From Betaproteobacteria bacterium (GTDB lineage Bacteria; Pseudomonadota; Gammaproteobacteria; Burkholderiales; Usitatibacteraceae), in the NCBI GenBank assembly GCA_016720855.1, contig JADKJU010000001.1:799501-863500 (forward strand): a stretch of 64,000 bases of DNA, written 5' to 3'. The notes under the pieces are model-generated. The model saw only the letters and a program-made list of their open reading frames with translations, searched no databases and was not told the DNA's origin. This document shows positions 48,666 through 56,586 of this stretch, in pieces. A program made the translations under genes and the position numbers. How positions within the stretch are numbered: position 1 is the stretch's first letter; every line of letters starts with the position of its first letter.

Positions 48666-48963
48666 TGAAAGACTTCTCCACCAGGGTCTTCAGCTTCTGG
48701 CTCGCGTGGAAAGTCACCACGCGCCGGGCAGTGATGGGAATCTCCTCCCCGGTCTTCGGATTGCGGCCGGGTCTTTGCGGTTTCTTGCGAAGCTGGAAGT
48801 TGCCGAAGCCGGAGAGCTTCACCATGTCGCCTCTTTCGAGGGCGATACGGATCTCCTCGAAGAAGGACTCGACCATGTCCTTGGCCTCGCGCTTGTTCAG
48901 CCCGACCTTCTCGAACATGAGGTCGGCCAGCTCGGCCTTGGTGAGGGTGACCTTGTCTTTCAC
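48637..48963 (-). CDS. ihfA: Integration host factor alpha subunit
   Basis: IHF is an alpha/beta heterodimer that binds specific sites and bends DNA sharply. The 108-residue protein begins VKDKVTLTKAELADLMFEKV from a GTG at 48963. It carries the DNA-arm region GNFQLRKKPQRPGRNPKTGEE with the intercalating proline, and ends after HASQKLKTLVEKS. The GTG overlaps the pheT stop by four bases, so it is coupled to the pheST operon, as is usual in proteobacteria. Confidence 0.95.
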   Translation of the reverse strand: MKDKVTLTKAELADLMFEKVGLNKREAKDMVESFFEEIRIALERGDMVKLSGFGNFQLRKKPQRPGRNPKTGEEIPITARRVVTFHASQKLKTLVEKSFNGHGEPGNE

Positions 48964-51320
48964 GTGCGCGGCAGTGCTTGGAATTTTTCTACGAGAAGAT
49001 GACGGATGGAACCCACGATTTCTTCCACCTCGGCATCTGTCAAAGTTCTGGCAGTATCCTGCATAACTATACGAAACGCAAGGCTTTTTCCCCCACTGCC
49101 CACCCCTTTCCCGCGGTATTCGTCGAACACTTCGACCTCGCGGACGCTCTGCGGAATCGAGGCCCGGATCGCCCCCAGGATCACGCCCGCGGACAGCGTT
49201 TCGGGCACCACCACCGCAAGATCGCGGCGCACGGTCGGCATGCGCGAAACCCCCGAAAAGCGCAGCGCGCGGCCTGCGAGGAGCACATCCGCGTCGATCT
49301 CGAAGAGCACCGGTGCCAGGGGCAGGTCGTACTTGAGCTGCAGCCGTGGGTGCAGTTCCCCGACCACGCCCACCTCGCGGCTCCCCACCCACACGCGGGC
49401 GCAGCGGCCGGGGTGGCAGGCCGGGTGGTGATCCGCTCGGAATTCGAGCTTCACCGGGCCTGCGATGGCCTCGAGATCCCCCTTGGCATCGAAGAAGTCC
49501 GCCGCCGGCGTCTTCTCGGCCCACTGCTCGGGAAGGCGCCCCCCGTAGGTGATCGCCGCGAGCCGCTCGGGCTGCTCGTGCGGTTCGGGGCCCTCGCCCA
49601 GGAAGCAGCGTCCGACCTCGAAGAGGCGCACGCGTTCCTCGTCGCGATTCAGGTTCGACCTCACCGCCGCCACGAGGCCGCCCAGGAGCGTGGAGCGCAT
49701 CACGTTCATGGTGCTGGCGATCGGGTTGGCCAGCCGCACGGCCGTGGCATTGCCGGCGAAATCGTCCTCCCACTGCGACGAAACGAAGCTGTAGTTGATG
49801 ACTTCCTGGTATCCGAGCGCGGCGCAGGTGCGCTTCAGGCCGTAACGCGTGCGCGCTCCCTCGACGGGCGAGAGCATCGGCAGGGTCGAGCGCGGCGCGG
49901 CGGCGGGAACGTGCTCATAGCCGTGGACGCGCGCGACCTCCTCGACGAAATCCTCCTCGATGGCCAGGTCGAACCGCCAGCTTGGCGGAACCACCTCGAG
50001 CACCCCATCACGCCGCGTCACGGCGCAGCCAAGCCGGCCGAAGGCGTCCGCCATGAACGCGTCGGGCACGTCGTAGCCGAGCAGCGCGCGAACGCGGGCG
50101 GGCCGGACGCGCACCGGGGTTCGGGCGGGCAGGTTGCCGTGCGCCTCGGTGATCGGCCCTGCCCGGCCGCCGCAGAGGGTCAGCGTGAGTTCGGTCGCGC
50201 GCTCGAGTGCTGCGCGCGTGCCTGCGAAGTCGATGCCCCGCTCGAACCGGTAGGCCGCGTCGCTCGTGAGCTGCAGCGCGCGTGCGCGGCCCTGGATCGC
50301 CTCGGGGGGGAAGAAGGCGGCCTCGAGGAAGACATCCGTCGTGGCGCCCGTCACCATCGAATCGAAACCGCCCATCACGCCGCCCAGCGCCACCGGGCCC
50401 GAGGCGTCCGTGATGAGAACGAGGTTCGGAATGTATTCGGCCCACTGCTCGTTGAGGAGCTTCAGCTCCTCTCCCGGCCTTGCCAGTCGCACGTCGATCC
50501 CACCACTCAGCTTCGCGTTGTCGAAGGCATGCATGGGCTGGCCGCGCTCGAGCATCACGAAGTTGGTGATGTCCACGAGCGGGTTGCGGGGCCTGAGTCC
50601 CGCGCGTTCCAGGCGCCGCGCCATCCATGCCGGCGTCTTCGCCGCGAGGTCGAGGCCGCGCACCACGCGGCCGAAGTAATGTCCGCAGGCGGCGGAGTCG
50701 GAAATGCTGATCTCGCGGGAATCGGCAATCGTCACGGCCACGGGTGCCACTGCCGGAAGCTCGGCGGCCTCGCCGACCAGCGCCGCGACGTCTCTCGCGA
50801 CGCCGAACATCGAGAGGCAATCGCCGCGGTTGGGCGTGAGCTTGAGCGTGAGGACCGTGTCGTCGAGATCCAGATACTCGCGGATGTCCTTACCGACCGG
50901 CGCATCTTCCGGCAGGACGAGGAGACCCGCGTGATCGTCCGAGAGCCCGAGTTCGCGCGCCGAGCAAAGCATGCCGTTCGACTCCACGCCGCGCAGCTTC
51001 GCCTGCCTGATCTCCAACCCCGGCAGCTTCGCCCCGACCACCGCGCACGGCACCTTCTGCCCGGCGGCCACGTTCGGCGCGCCGCAGACGATCTGCAGCG
51101 TAGCTCCCGTGCCTGCATCGACCTCGGTCACGCGCAGCTTGTCCGCATTGGGGTGCGGCGAGACCGACTTCACCTGCGCGACGACGATCCTGTCGAACGC
51201 TCCCGCGACGGGCGTCACCTCCTCCACCTCGAGACCGCCCATCGTGAGGATGTGCGCAAGGCGATCCACGGGGAGCCCCGCCCCGGCGAGCTCGTGCAGC
51301 CAGCGGACGGATACCTTCAT
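48960..51320 (-). CDS. pheT: Phenylalanine-tRNA ligase beta subunit
   Basis: PheT forms the alpha2-beta2 synthetase with PheS; it recognises tRNA-Phe and edits misacylated Tyr. The 786-residue length is normal. The N-terminus MKVSVRWLHELAGAGLPVDR leads into an EMAP-like tRNA-binding domain (about 40-150). The B3/B4 editing domain follows in the middle, with the B5 region around PVRVRPARVRALLGY. The C-terminal FDX-ACB domain begins near FSGVSRMPTVRRDLAVVVP. The ATG at 51320 overlaps the pheS stop by four bases. Confidence 0.96.
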   Translation of the reverse strand: MKVSVRWLHELAGAGLPVDRLAHILTMGGLEVEEVTPVAGAFDRIVVAQVKSVSPHPNADKLRVTEVDAGTGATLQIVCGAPNVAAGQKVPCAVVGAKLPGLEIRQAKLRGVESNGMLCSARELGLSDDHAGLLVLPEDAPVGKDIREYLDLDDTVLTLKLTPNRGDCLSMFGVARDVAALVGEAAELPAVAPVAVTIADSREISISDSAACGHYFGRVVRGLDLAAKTPAWMARRLERAGLRPRNPLVDITNFVMLERGQPMHAFDNAKLSGGIDVRLARPGEELKLLNEQWAEYIPNLVLITDASGPVALGGVMGGFDSMVTGATTDVFLEAAFFPPEAIQGRARALQLTSDAAYRFERGIDFAGTRAALERATELTLTLCGGRAGPITEAHGNLPARTPVRVRPARVRALLGYDVPDAFMADAFGRLGCAVTRRDGVLEVVPPSWRFDLAIEEDFVEEVARVHGYEHVPAAAPRSTLPMLSPVEGARTRYGLKRTCAALGYQEVINYSFVSSQWEDDFAGNATAVRLANPIASTMNVMRSTLLGGLVAAVRSNLNRDEERVRLFEVGRCFLGEGPEPHEQPERLAAITYGGRLPEQWAEKTPAADFFDAKGDLEAIAGPVKLEFRADHHPACHPGRCARVWVGSREVGVVGELHPRLQLKYDLPLAPVLFEIDADVLLAGRALRFSGVSRMPTVRRDLAVVVPETLSAGVILGAIRASIPQSVREVEVFDEYRGKGVGSGGKSLAFRIVMQDTARTLTDAEVEEIVGSIRHLLVEKFQALPRT

Positions 51321-52318
51321 CGAAACTGCCTCAGGAACTTCAGGTCGTTGTCGAAGAACAGGCGCAGGTCGTTGACGCCGTACTTGAGCATGGCGAGGCG
51401 GTCCAGGCCCATGCCGAACGCGAAGCCCGAGTAGCGCTCCGGGTCGATGTTGCCGTTCCTCAGCACGTCGGGATGGACCACGCCCGCGCCGCCGATCTCG
51501 AGATATTTCACCTCGCCGTCCTTTCTCTCCCACTCCATGTCGATTTCCACGCCGGGCTCGACGAACGGGAAGTAGGACGGGCGGAAGCGCACGCCGATGT
51601 CGTCGCGCTCGAAGAAGGCACGGAAGAACTGCGTCACGGTGCCCTTCAGGTCGGCAAGGCTGATGCCTTCGTCAACCCACAACCCCTCGATCTGATGGAA
51701 CATCGGCGAGTGCGTCGCGTCGTGATCGACGCGATATACGCGCCCGGGGCAGATGATGCGGATGGGCGGGGTGTGCGACTGCATGTGGCGGATCTGCACG
51801 GGCGAGGTGTGCGTGCGCAGCACCTTGTCGGAATCCGCGACGTAGAACGTGTCCTGCATGCTCCGGGAGGGGTGGTCCGGGAACATGCGCAGCGCCGTGA
51901 AGTTGTAGAAGTCGTTCTCGATCTCCGGGCCATCGGCCACGGAAAAGCCCATGGACGCGAAGAGCCGCTCGATGTGCTCCTGTGCGCGCGAGATCGGGTG
52001 CAACCCGCCGCCGGACTGGCGGCGCCCGGGCAGCGTCACGTCGAGCGACTCGGCCGCGAGCCTCTGGTCGAGTTCGGCGGCAAGGATCGCGTCGCGCCGT
52101 GCCTGCACCAGCGCCTCGACCTGCGTCTTCGCCTCGTTGATGGCGGCGCCCGCCTTCGGCCGCTCCTCGGTCGAGAGCTTGCCGAGCCCCTTCAGGAGCT
52201 CGGTGAGTGCGCCAGCCTTGCCGAGGAAGCGCGACTTCGCCTGCTCCAGGTCCGCCACGCTCCCTGCCGCTTCGAAGGCACCTTGCGCGTCGGAGATGAT
52301 CTTTTCGATTGCTTGCAT
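51317..52318 (-). CDS. pheS: Phenylalanine-tRNA ligase alpha subunit
   Basis: PheS holds the catalytic class II site that charges tRNA-Phe. The 333-residue protein has an N-terminal coiled coil (about 1-85) and motif 1 around HPISRAQEHIERLFASMGFS. It has motif 2 around RFRPSYFPFVEPGVEIDMEW and motif 3 in GFAFGMGLDRLAMLKYG. The acceptor-contact region RTHTSPVQIRHMQS is typical. A terminator separates it from rplT upstream. Confidence 0.97.
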   Translation of the reverse strand: MQAIEKIISDAQGAFEAAGSVADLEQAKSRFLGKAGALTELLKGLGKLSTEERPKAGAAINEAKTQVEALVQARRDAILAAELDQRLAAESLDVTLPGRRQSGGGLHPISRAQEHIERLFASMGFSVADGPEIENDFYNFTALRMFPDHPSRSMQDTFYVADSDKVLRTHTSPVQIRHMQSHTPPIRIICPGRVYRVDHDATHSPMFHQIEGLWVDEGISLADLKGTVTQFFRAFFERDDIGVRFRPSYFPFVEPGVEIDMEWERKDGEVKYLEIGGAGVVHPDVLRNGNIDPERYSGFAFGMGLDRLAMLKYGVNDLRLFFDNDLKFLRQFR

Positions 52319-52336
52319 GGGCTCGAGGCCGATCGG

Positions 52337-52366
52337 AAAAGAAAAAGGGGCTCTCGAAGAGCCCCC
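52337..52366 (-). terminator. Terminator/attenuator between rplT and pheS
   Basis: On the minus strand an 8-bp stem (AGAGCCCC with GGGGCTCT around a CGA loop) is followed by TTTTTCTTTT. It lies in the 68 bases between rplT and pheS. E. coli has a PheM-peptide attenuator here; this gap has no room for a comparable leader peptide, so partial termination is the simplest reading. Confidence 0.8.
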
Positions 52367-52386
52367 TTCCCGTCTTTAGCGTCGCT

Positions 52387-52746
52387 TCAGGCGCCGAGGC
52401 TCGACTTTGCCTGCTCGACGATCCGGCTGAAGGCCGGCTTGTCCTGCACGGCAAGGTCGGCGAGCACCTTGCGGTCGATCTCGATGGCCGCCTTCTTCAG
52501 GCCTGCCATGAACCGGCTGTAGGTCATCCCGGCTTCGCGGACGGCCGCATTGATGCGGGCGATCCACAGGCCGCGGAATTCGCGCTTCTTGTTGCGGCGG
52601 TCGCGGTAGGCGTACTGGCCCGCCTTCATCACCGCTTCCTTGGCGATGCGGTAGACGTTCTTGCGGCGGCCGCGGAAACCCTTGGCCTGCTCGAGAACCT
52701 TCTTGTGGCGCGCGTGCGCCGTCACTCCACGTTTTACGCGAGGCAT
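52387..52746 (-). CDS. rplT: 50S ribosomal protein L20
   Basis: L20 is an early-assembly protein of the large subunit and in many bacteria represses its own operon. The 119-residue protein begins MPRVKRGVTAHARHKKVLEQ and contains RKNVYRIAKEAVMKAGQYAY, both canonical. It is followed by a terminator and pheS. Confidence 0.98.
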   Translation of the reverse strand: MPRVKRGVTAHARHKKVLEQAKGFRGRRKNVYRIAKEAVMKAGQYAYRDRRNKKREFRGLWIARINAAVREAGMTYSRFMAGLKKAAIEIDRKVLADLAVQDKPAFSRIVEQAKSSLGA

Positions 52747-52758
52747 CGTCGATCTCCT

Positions 52759-52956
52759 TTACGCGTAGGGAAGCATCGCCTTCACGGAATCGACATTGGT
52801 CTTGTGGACCCCTGCCGTGCCGCGGAGCTGGCGCTTCGATTTCGTGGTTTTCTTGGTGAGGATGTGGCGCTTGCCCGCCTGGCCACGCTTCACTGACCCG
52901 CCTGCGCGGACCTTGAAGCGCTTGGCGGCGCCACTCTTGGTCTTCATCTTGGGCAT
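52759..52956 (-). CDS. rpmI: 50S ribosomal protein L35
   Basis: A 65-residue basic ribosomal protein starting MPKMKTKSGAAKRFKVRAGG, with HILTKKTTKSKRQLRGTA in the middle. It lies 12 bases before rplT. The gap back to infC is 163 bases, unusually wide, because a palindromic repeat has been inserted there. Confidence 0.98.
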   Translation of the reverse strand: MPKMKTKSGAAKRFKVRAGGSVKRGQAGKRHILTKKTTKSKRQLRGTAGVHKTNVDSVKAMLPYA

Positions 52957-53045
52957 GGGTGCCCTCCTTCTCTTCGACTTGGCGCAGCAGGTGGCGGAAT
53001 GGTTCCGCGCTTCGAAAACCTGAAGTCGCCTTGTTCGTCCCTACA

Positions 53046-53112
53046 GGGGTCGGGTTGCTTTTCTGCCGTTTTCGCCGTCGCAAGACGGCTGGCTGAAAAG
53101 CAATCTGACCCC
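53046..53112. repeat. REP-like palindrome inside the infC-rpmI gap
   Basis: GGGGTCGGGTTGCTTTTC at 53046-53063 pairs with GAAAAGCAATCTGACCCC at 53095-53112 (16 of 18 positions). A second hairpin (GCCGTC, GCAA, GACGGC) lies in the loop. The GGGGTCAGATTGCTTTTC sequence type is a widespread betaproteobacterial intergenic repeat. It would form a long hairpin in the infC-rpmI-rplT mRNA. Confidence 0.8.
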
Positions 53113-53119
53113 GATGCTT

Positions 53120-53644
53120 CTAGTGCTTCTTCTTCGGCCCCAGCATCATCACCATCTGGCGCCCTTCCAGCTTCGGCCACTGCTCGACGGTCCCGTGCAG
53201 CACCAGGTCCGCCTCGACCCGCTTCAGGAGGGCCATGCCCAGTTCCTGGTGAGCCATCTCCCGCCCGCGGAAGCGCAACGTGATCTTGGTCTTGTCGCCA
53301 TCGGTCAGGAAGCGGATGAGGTTTCGAAGCTTGATCTGGTAGTCCCCCTCGTCCGTGCCGGGGCGGAACTTGACCTCCTTCACCTGGATCTGCTTCTGCT
53401 TGAGCTTCGCCTCGTGAGCTCTCTTGCTTTCCTGATACCGGAACTTGCCGTAATCCATCAGGCGGCAAACCGGGGGAACGGCGGTCGGGGCGATCTCGAC
53501 GAGGTCCACTTCGGCCTCTTCGGCGAGGCGCATGGCTTCCGTCACGGAAACGATGCCGAGCTGATCACCTTCAATGCCAACCAGGCGAATCTCCGGGGAA
53601 TTGATCTCCCCGTTGATACGAACCGACTTGTTATCGTGAGCGAT
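53120..53644 (-). CDS. infC: Translation initiation factor IF-3, non-AUG start
   Basis: IF-3 prevents premature joining of the ribosomal subunits and checks start codons. The core (VDLVEIAPTAVPPVCRLMDY, then the C-terminal domain ending MVMMLGPKKKH) is clear. ATG/GTG starts give only 141 residues from 53545, which would lose the N-domain. Reading further upstream in frame yields IAHDNKSVRINGEI and then IRLVGIEGDQLGIVS, the expected N-terminus. The frame closes at a TGA just beyond 53653. The start must therefore be a rare codon: ATC at 53644 (174 residues, TGAGG about 9 bases upstream) or ATT at 53653. AUU starts are known for E. coli infC, where they let IF-3 regulate itself. Confidence 0.93.
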   Translation of the reverse strand: MAHDNKSVRINGEINSPEIRLVGIEGDQLGIVSVTEAMRLAEEAEVDLVEIAPTAVPPVCRLMDYGKFRYQESKRAHEAKLKQKQIQVKEVKFRPGTDEGDYQIKLRNLIRFLTDGDKTKITLRFRGREMAHQELGMALLKRVEADLVLHGTVEQWPKLEGRQMVMMLGPKKKH

Positions 53645-53726
53645 GCGAAGAATCCTCAGTCAAATCAATCATATGACGAGGATACCTAATGCTGTTTGGT
53701 AACAGTCCTCGCCTCCCTTGTCGCGT

Positions 53727-55634
53727 TCACTTTCGCCCGGAAATCTCGCCGTGCAACTGCGAAACAAAGGCCTCGAGAGGGACCGGCGCCAGGTTTTCAC
53801 CCGCCCGAGTCCTTGCTGAGACCGTCCGAGCAGCCACTTCCTTGTCGCCCAACACCAGCTGGTAAGGAAGTTTTTGAATGCTATGTTCCCGAATTTTATA
53901 CGTTATTTTCTCGTTCCGCAAATCGGCCTCGGCCCGGAATCCCGCTGCCCCAAGGCCCTCGACCACCTCGTGAACGTAGGCCACCTGGCAATCGGTGACG
54001 TTCATCACGACCACCTGGACGGGCGCCAGCCAGAGGGGCATGGCCCCGCCGTGGTTCTCGATGAGGATGCCGATGAAGCGCTCCATCGACCCCACGATGG
54101 CGCGGTGCAGCATCACGGGCACGCGGCGCGAGTTGTCCTCGGCGACGTACTCCGAGCCCAGCCGGCCGGGCATGAAGAAGTCCACCTGCATGGTGCCGAC
54201 CTGCCAGGAGCGCCCGAGGGAGTCCTTGAGGTGGTATTCGATCTTCGGACCGTAGAACGCGCCCTCCCCCGGCAGCTCGGTCCACTGCGCCCCGCACGCG
54301 CGCAGCGCCGCCCGGAGTGCCTCCTCGGCCTTCGTCCACTGCTCGTCGCTGCCGATCCGGGGCGACGGTCGTAGCGCAAGCTTCACCGCGATGTCGGCAA
54401 AGCCGAAGTCGCGGTAGACGTCGAAGGCGAGCTTGTGGAAGGCCACGCACTCGGGCGCGATCTGCTCCTCGGCGCAGAAGATATGGCCGTCGTCCTGCGT
54501 GAACCCGCGCACGCGCATGAGGCCGTGCAGCGCACCCGAGGGCTCGTTGCGGTGGCACGCGCCGAATTCCCCGTAGCGCAGCGGCAGGTCGCGGTAGCTG
54601 CGGATCCCCTTGTTGAAGATCTGCACGTGCCCCGGGCAGTTCATGGGCTTGATCGCGAAGTCGCGCTTCTCCGACTCCGTCGTGAACATGTGGTCCTTGT
54701 AGTTCTCCCAGTGGCCGCTTTTCTCCCAGAGCGAGCGGTCGAGGATCTGCGGGCAGCGCACCTCCTGGTAGCCGTTGTCCTGGTACACGCGGCGCATGTA
54801 CTGCTCCACCTGCTGCCAGATCACCCAGCCCTTCGGGTGCCAGAAGACCATGCCCGGCGCCTCGTCCTGCAGGTGGAAGAGATCGAGCTGCGTGGCCAGG
54901 CGCCGATGGTCTCGCTTCTCGGCCTCCTCGAGCATGTGCAGGTGGGCGTCCTGCTCCTCCTTCTTCGCCCACGCCGTGCCATAGATGCGCTGCAGCATCT
55001 CGTTCTTCGAGTCGCCCCGCCAGTACGCGCCCGCGACCTTCATCAGCTTGAAGACCTTGAGCTTGCCCGTCGAGGGCACGTGAGGCCCCCGGCACAGGTC
55101 GATGAAGTCTGCCTCGCGGTAGAGGGAGATGTCCTCGTTGGCAGGGATGGCGGCGATGATCTCTGCCTTGTACTTCTCGCCGATGGACTCGAAGAACTTC
55201 ACCGCGTCGTCGCGCCCGAGCACTTCACGCGTCACCGGGATGTCCCTCTTCGCCAGCTCGGTCATGCGCTTCTCGATGGCGGCCAGGTCCTCGGGCGTGA
55301 AGGGGCGCTTGCAGGCAAAGTCGTAGTAGAAGCCGTTCTCGATCACCGGGCCGATCGTCACCTGGGCCTCGGGAAAGAGCTCCTTGACCGCGTGCGCAAG
55401 GAGATGAGCCGTCGAGTGGCGGATGATGTCGAGGCCTTCCGCGTCCTTGTCCGTGACGATGGCGAGCGCGCTGTCGCGCTCGATCACGAAGGAGGTATCC
55501 ACGAGCTTTCCGTCCACCTTGCCGGCGAGGGCGGCCTTTGCGAGGCCGGGGCCGATGCAGGCCGCGACTTCGGCGACCGTGACCGGCTTGTCGAAGGATC
55601 GGACCGAATTGTCGGGCAGGGTGATGGCAACCAT
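53727..55634 (-). CDS. thrS: Threonine-tRNA ligase
   Basis: ThrS charges tRNA-Thr and removes mischarged serine. The 635-residue protein has an N-terminal TGS domain (1-62) and the editing domain with HSTAHLLAHAVKELFPEAQV. The class II core includes FWHPKGWVIWQQVEQYMRRV and NCPGHVQIF (zinc cysteine). The anticodon-binding domain follows, in LAPVQVVVMNVTDCQVAYV. All parts are intact. The 237-base divergent gap upstream carries a terminator and a short Thr-containing reading frame, suggesting attenuation. Confidence 0.97.
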   Translation of the reverse strand: MVAITLPDNSVRSFDKPVTVAEVAACIGPGLAKAALAGKVDGKLVDTSFVIERDSALAIVTDKDAEGLDIIRHSTAHLLAHAVKELFPEAQVTIGPVIENGFYYDFACKRPFTPEDLAAIEKRMTELAKRDIPVTREVLGRDDAVKFFESIGEKYKAEIIAAIPANEDISLYREADFIDLCRGPHVPSTGKLKVFKLMKVAGAYWRGDSKNEMLQRIYGTAWAKKEEQDAHLHMLEEAEKRDHRRLATQLDLFHLQDEAPGMVFWHPKGWVIWQQVEQYMRRVYQDNGYQEVRCPQILDRSLWEKSGHWENYKDHMFTTESEKRDFAIKPMNCPGHVQIFNKGIRSYRDLPLRYGEFGACHRNEPSGALHGLMRVRGFTQDDGHIFCAEEQIAPECVAFHKLAFDVYRDFGFADIAVKLALRPSPRIGSDEQWTKAEEALRAALRACGAQWTELPGEGAFYGPKIEYHLKDSLGRSWQVGTMQVDFFMPGRLGSEYVAEDNSRRVPVMLHRAIVGSMERFIGILIENHGGAMPLWLAPVQVVVMNVTDCQVAYVHEVVEGLGAAGFRAEADLRNEKITYKIREHSIQKLPYQLVLGDKEVAARTVSARTRAGENLAPVPLEAFVSQLHGEISGRK

Positions 55635-55654
55635 GATCTGTACCTCGATGTTGC

Positions 55655-55667
55655 GGTGTCAGACACC
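55655..55667. repeat. Short perfect palindrome in the thrS leader
   Basis: GGTGTCAGACACC is a 13-base palindrome 21 bases upstream of the thrS start. It matches the GGTGYCWGRCACC pattern also seen at 18017-18029. Confidence 0.6.
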
Positions 55668-55671
55668 AGAA

Positions 55672-55702
55672 TGGAAAAAGCGCGGGCGAGCCGCGCTTTT
55701 CC
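55672..55702 (-). terminator. Candidate attenuator hairpin in the thrS leader
   Basis: On the minus strand AAAAGCGCGG, loop CTCGC and CCGCGCTTTT give a 10-bp stem followed by TCC. It lies about 40 bases before thrS, where a full terminator would shut off the gene. Nine bases spanning its 5' arm and loop (CGCGGCTCG) are exactly complementary to CGAGCCGCG at 55737-55745 upstream. Confidence 0.65.
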
Positions 55703-55728
55703 GAGAGACAAAAAAGGGGCGTCCCGCT

Positions 55729-55773
55729 CTAGGCGTCGCGGCTCGTCAGCGTAGTTGGCGGTCTCATAACCAT
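55729..55773 (-). CDS. Possible threonine leader peptide of thrS
   Basis: A 14-codon frame reads MVMRPPTTLTSRDA and then TAG. Three of four consecutive residues are threonine (ACT ACG CTG ACG). A purine-rich GAGAAAGGG lies about 8 bases before the ATG. It precedes the attenuator hairpin, as leader peptides do in classical amino-acid attenuation. Alternatively it is a chance frame in a GC-rich leader; three Thr codons are modest evidence. Confidence 0.35.
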   Translation of the reverse strand: MVMRPPTTLTSRDA

Positions 55774-55833
55774 GTCGCGGCCCTTTCTCTCGCCTGGCAT
55801 GCCCGCCCTTGCGCAGGGAGGCTCGAAGGCGAC

Positions 55834-55839
55834 ATTCTA
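55834..55839 (-). promoter_or_regulatory. Possible -10 element for thrS
   Basis: TAGAAT on the minus strand lies 61 bases upstream of the candidate leader-peptide ATG. No clear -35 is seen. Confidence 0.35.
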
Positions 55840-55871
55840 CCGATATCCGCCCACCGCCGCGAGCCGACGCC

Positions 55872-56348
55872 ATGGAACGCATCACCATCTCCCTCGACGA
55901 ATCCCTCGCCCACGAGTTCGACCATCTGATCGCCCGGCGGGGCTACGAGAACCGCTCGGAGGCCGTGCGCGATCTCCTGCGCCGCGAGCTGGAGGCCGAG
56001 CGCATCCGCGAAGGCACGGGGCAATGCGTGGCGAACCTGAGCTACGTGTACAACCATCACGAGCGCGACCTGGGCGAAAGACTCACCCGGACGCAGCACG
56101 CGCACCACGACCTGTGCGTCTCCACGATGCACGCCCACCTGGACCACGACGACTGCCTCGAAACGGTGATCCTGCGCGGGCCCGTCCGGTCCGTGCACGA
56201 ATTCGCGCAGGCGATAATCGCCGAGCGGGGCGTTCGCCACGGCAGCCTCAACATGATCTCGGTCAGCGTCTCGCCGGGGGCGCGCGGCCATCACCACGAC
56301 CACGAATCGCATTCCCGCGACCACGTGCACCTGAAGCCGCGCGTTTGA
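55872..56348 (+). CDS. nikR: Nickel-responsive regulator NikR
   Basis: NikR is a ribbon-helix-helix repressor that binds DNA when loaded with nickel, classically shutting off nickel uptake. The 158-residue protein has the RHH domain at 1-45 (MERITISLDESLAHEF) and an ACT-like metal domain. The four nickel ligands fall at the same numbers as in E. coli NikR: His76, His87, His89 and Cys95. A histidine-rich tail, GHHHDHESHSRDHVHL, extends past the usual end and may bind extra metal. The start at 55872 places the RHH domain at residue 1. No nickel transporter or hydrogenase gene is nearby, so its targets lie elsewhere. Confidence 0.95.
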   Translation: MERITISLDESLAHEFDHLIARRGYENRSEAVRDLLRRELEAERIREGTGQCVANLSYVYNHHERDLGERLTRTQHAHHDLCVSTMHAHLDHDDCLETVILRGPVRSVHEFAQAIIAERGVRHGSLNMISVSVSPGARGHHHDHESHSRDHVHLKPRV

Positions 56349-56365
56349 GCCGTTTTCGCGAATGG

Positions 56366-56389
56366 AAAAGCCGCCCGGAGGCGGCTTTT
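56366..56389. terminator. Bidirectional terminator between nikR and tRNA-Val
   Basis: AAAAGCCGCC, loop CGGA, GGCGGCTTTT forms a 10-bp stem usable from both strands. Confidence 0.87.
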
Positions 56390-56394
56390 GAATT

Positions 56395-56471
56395 TGGTAG
56401 GCGCGATTGGACTCGAACCAACGACCCCCACCATGTCAAGGTGGTGCTCTAACCAACTGAGCTACGCGCCT
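56395..56471 (-). tRNA. tRNA-Val (anticodon GAC)
   Basis: On the minus strand the acceptor AGGCGCG pairs with CGCGCCT. The D arm is GCTCAGTTGGTTAGAGC. The anticodon stem CCACC/GGTGG holds the loop TTGACAT with anticodon GAC. The T arm has GGTTCGAGTCC. CCA is encoded and the length is 77 bases. Confidence 0.97.
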
Positions 56472-56586
56472 ACAGCTCGATCGCCGGGAATTATAGCCGA
56501 ACTCGAACGTCCAAGGAATGTCGGCATCGTCCTTGCTTTGTCGTGGACGTGCCCCAACATCGGGGTGTCACCCGCAAGGAGAATTC

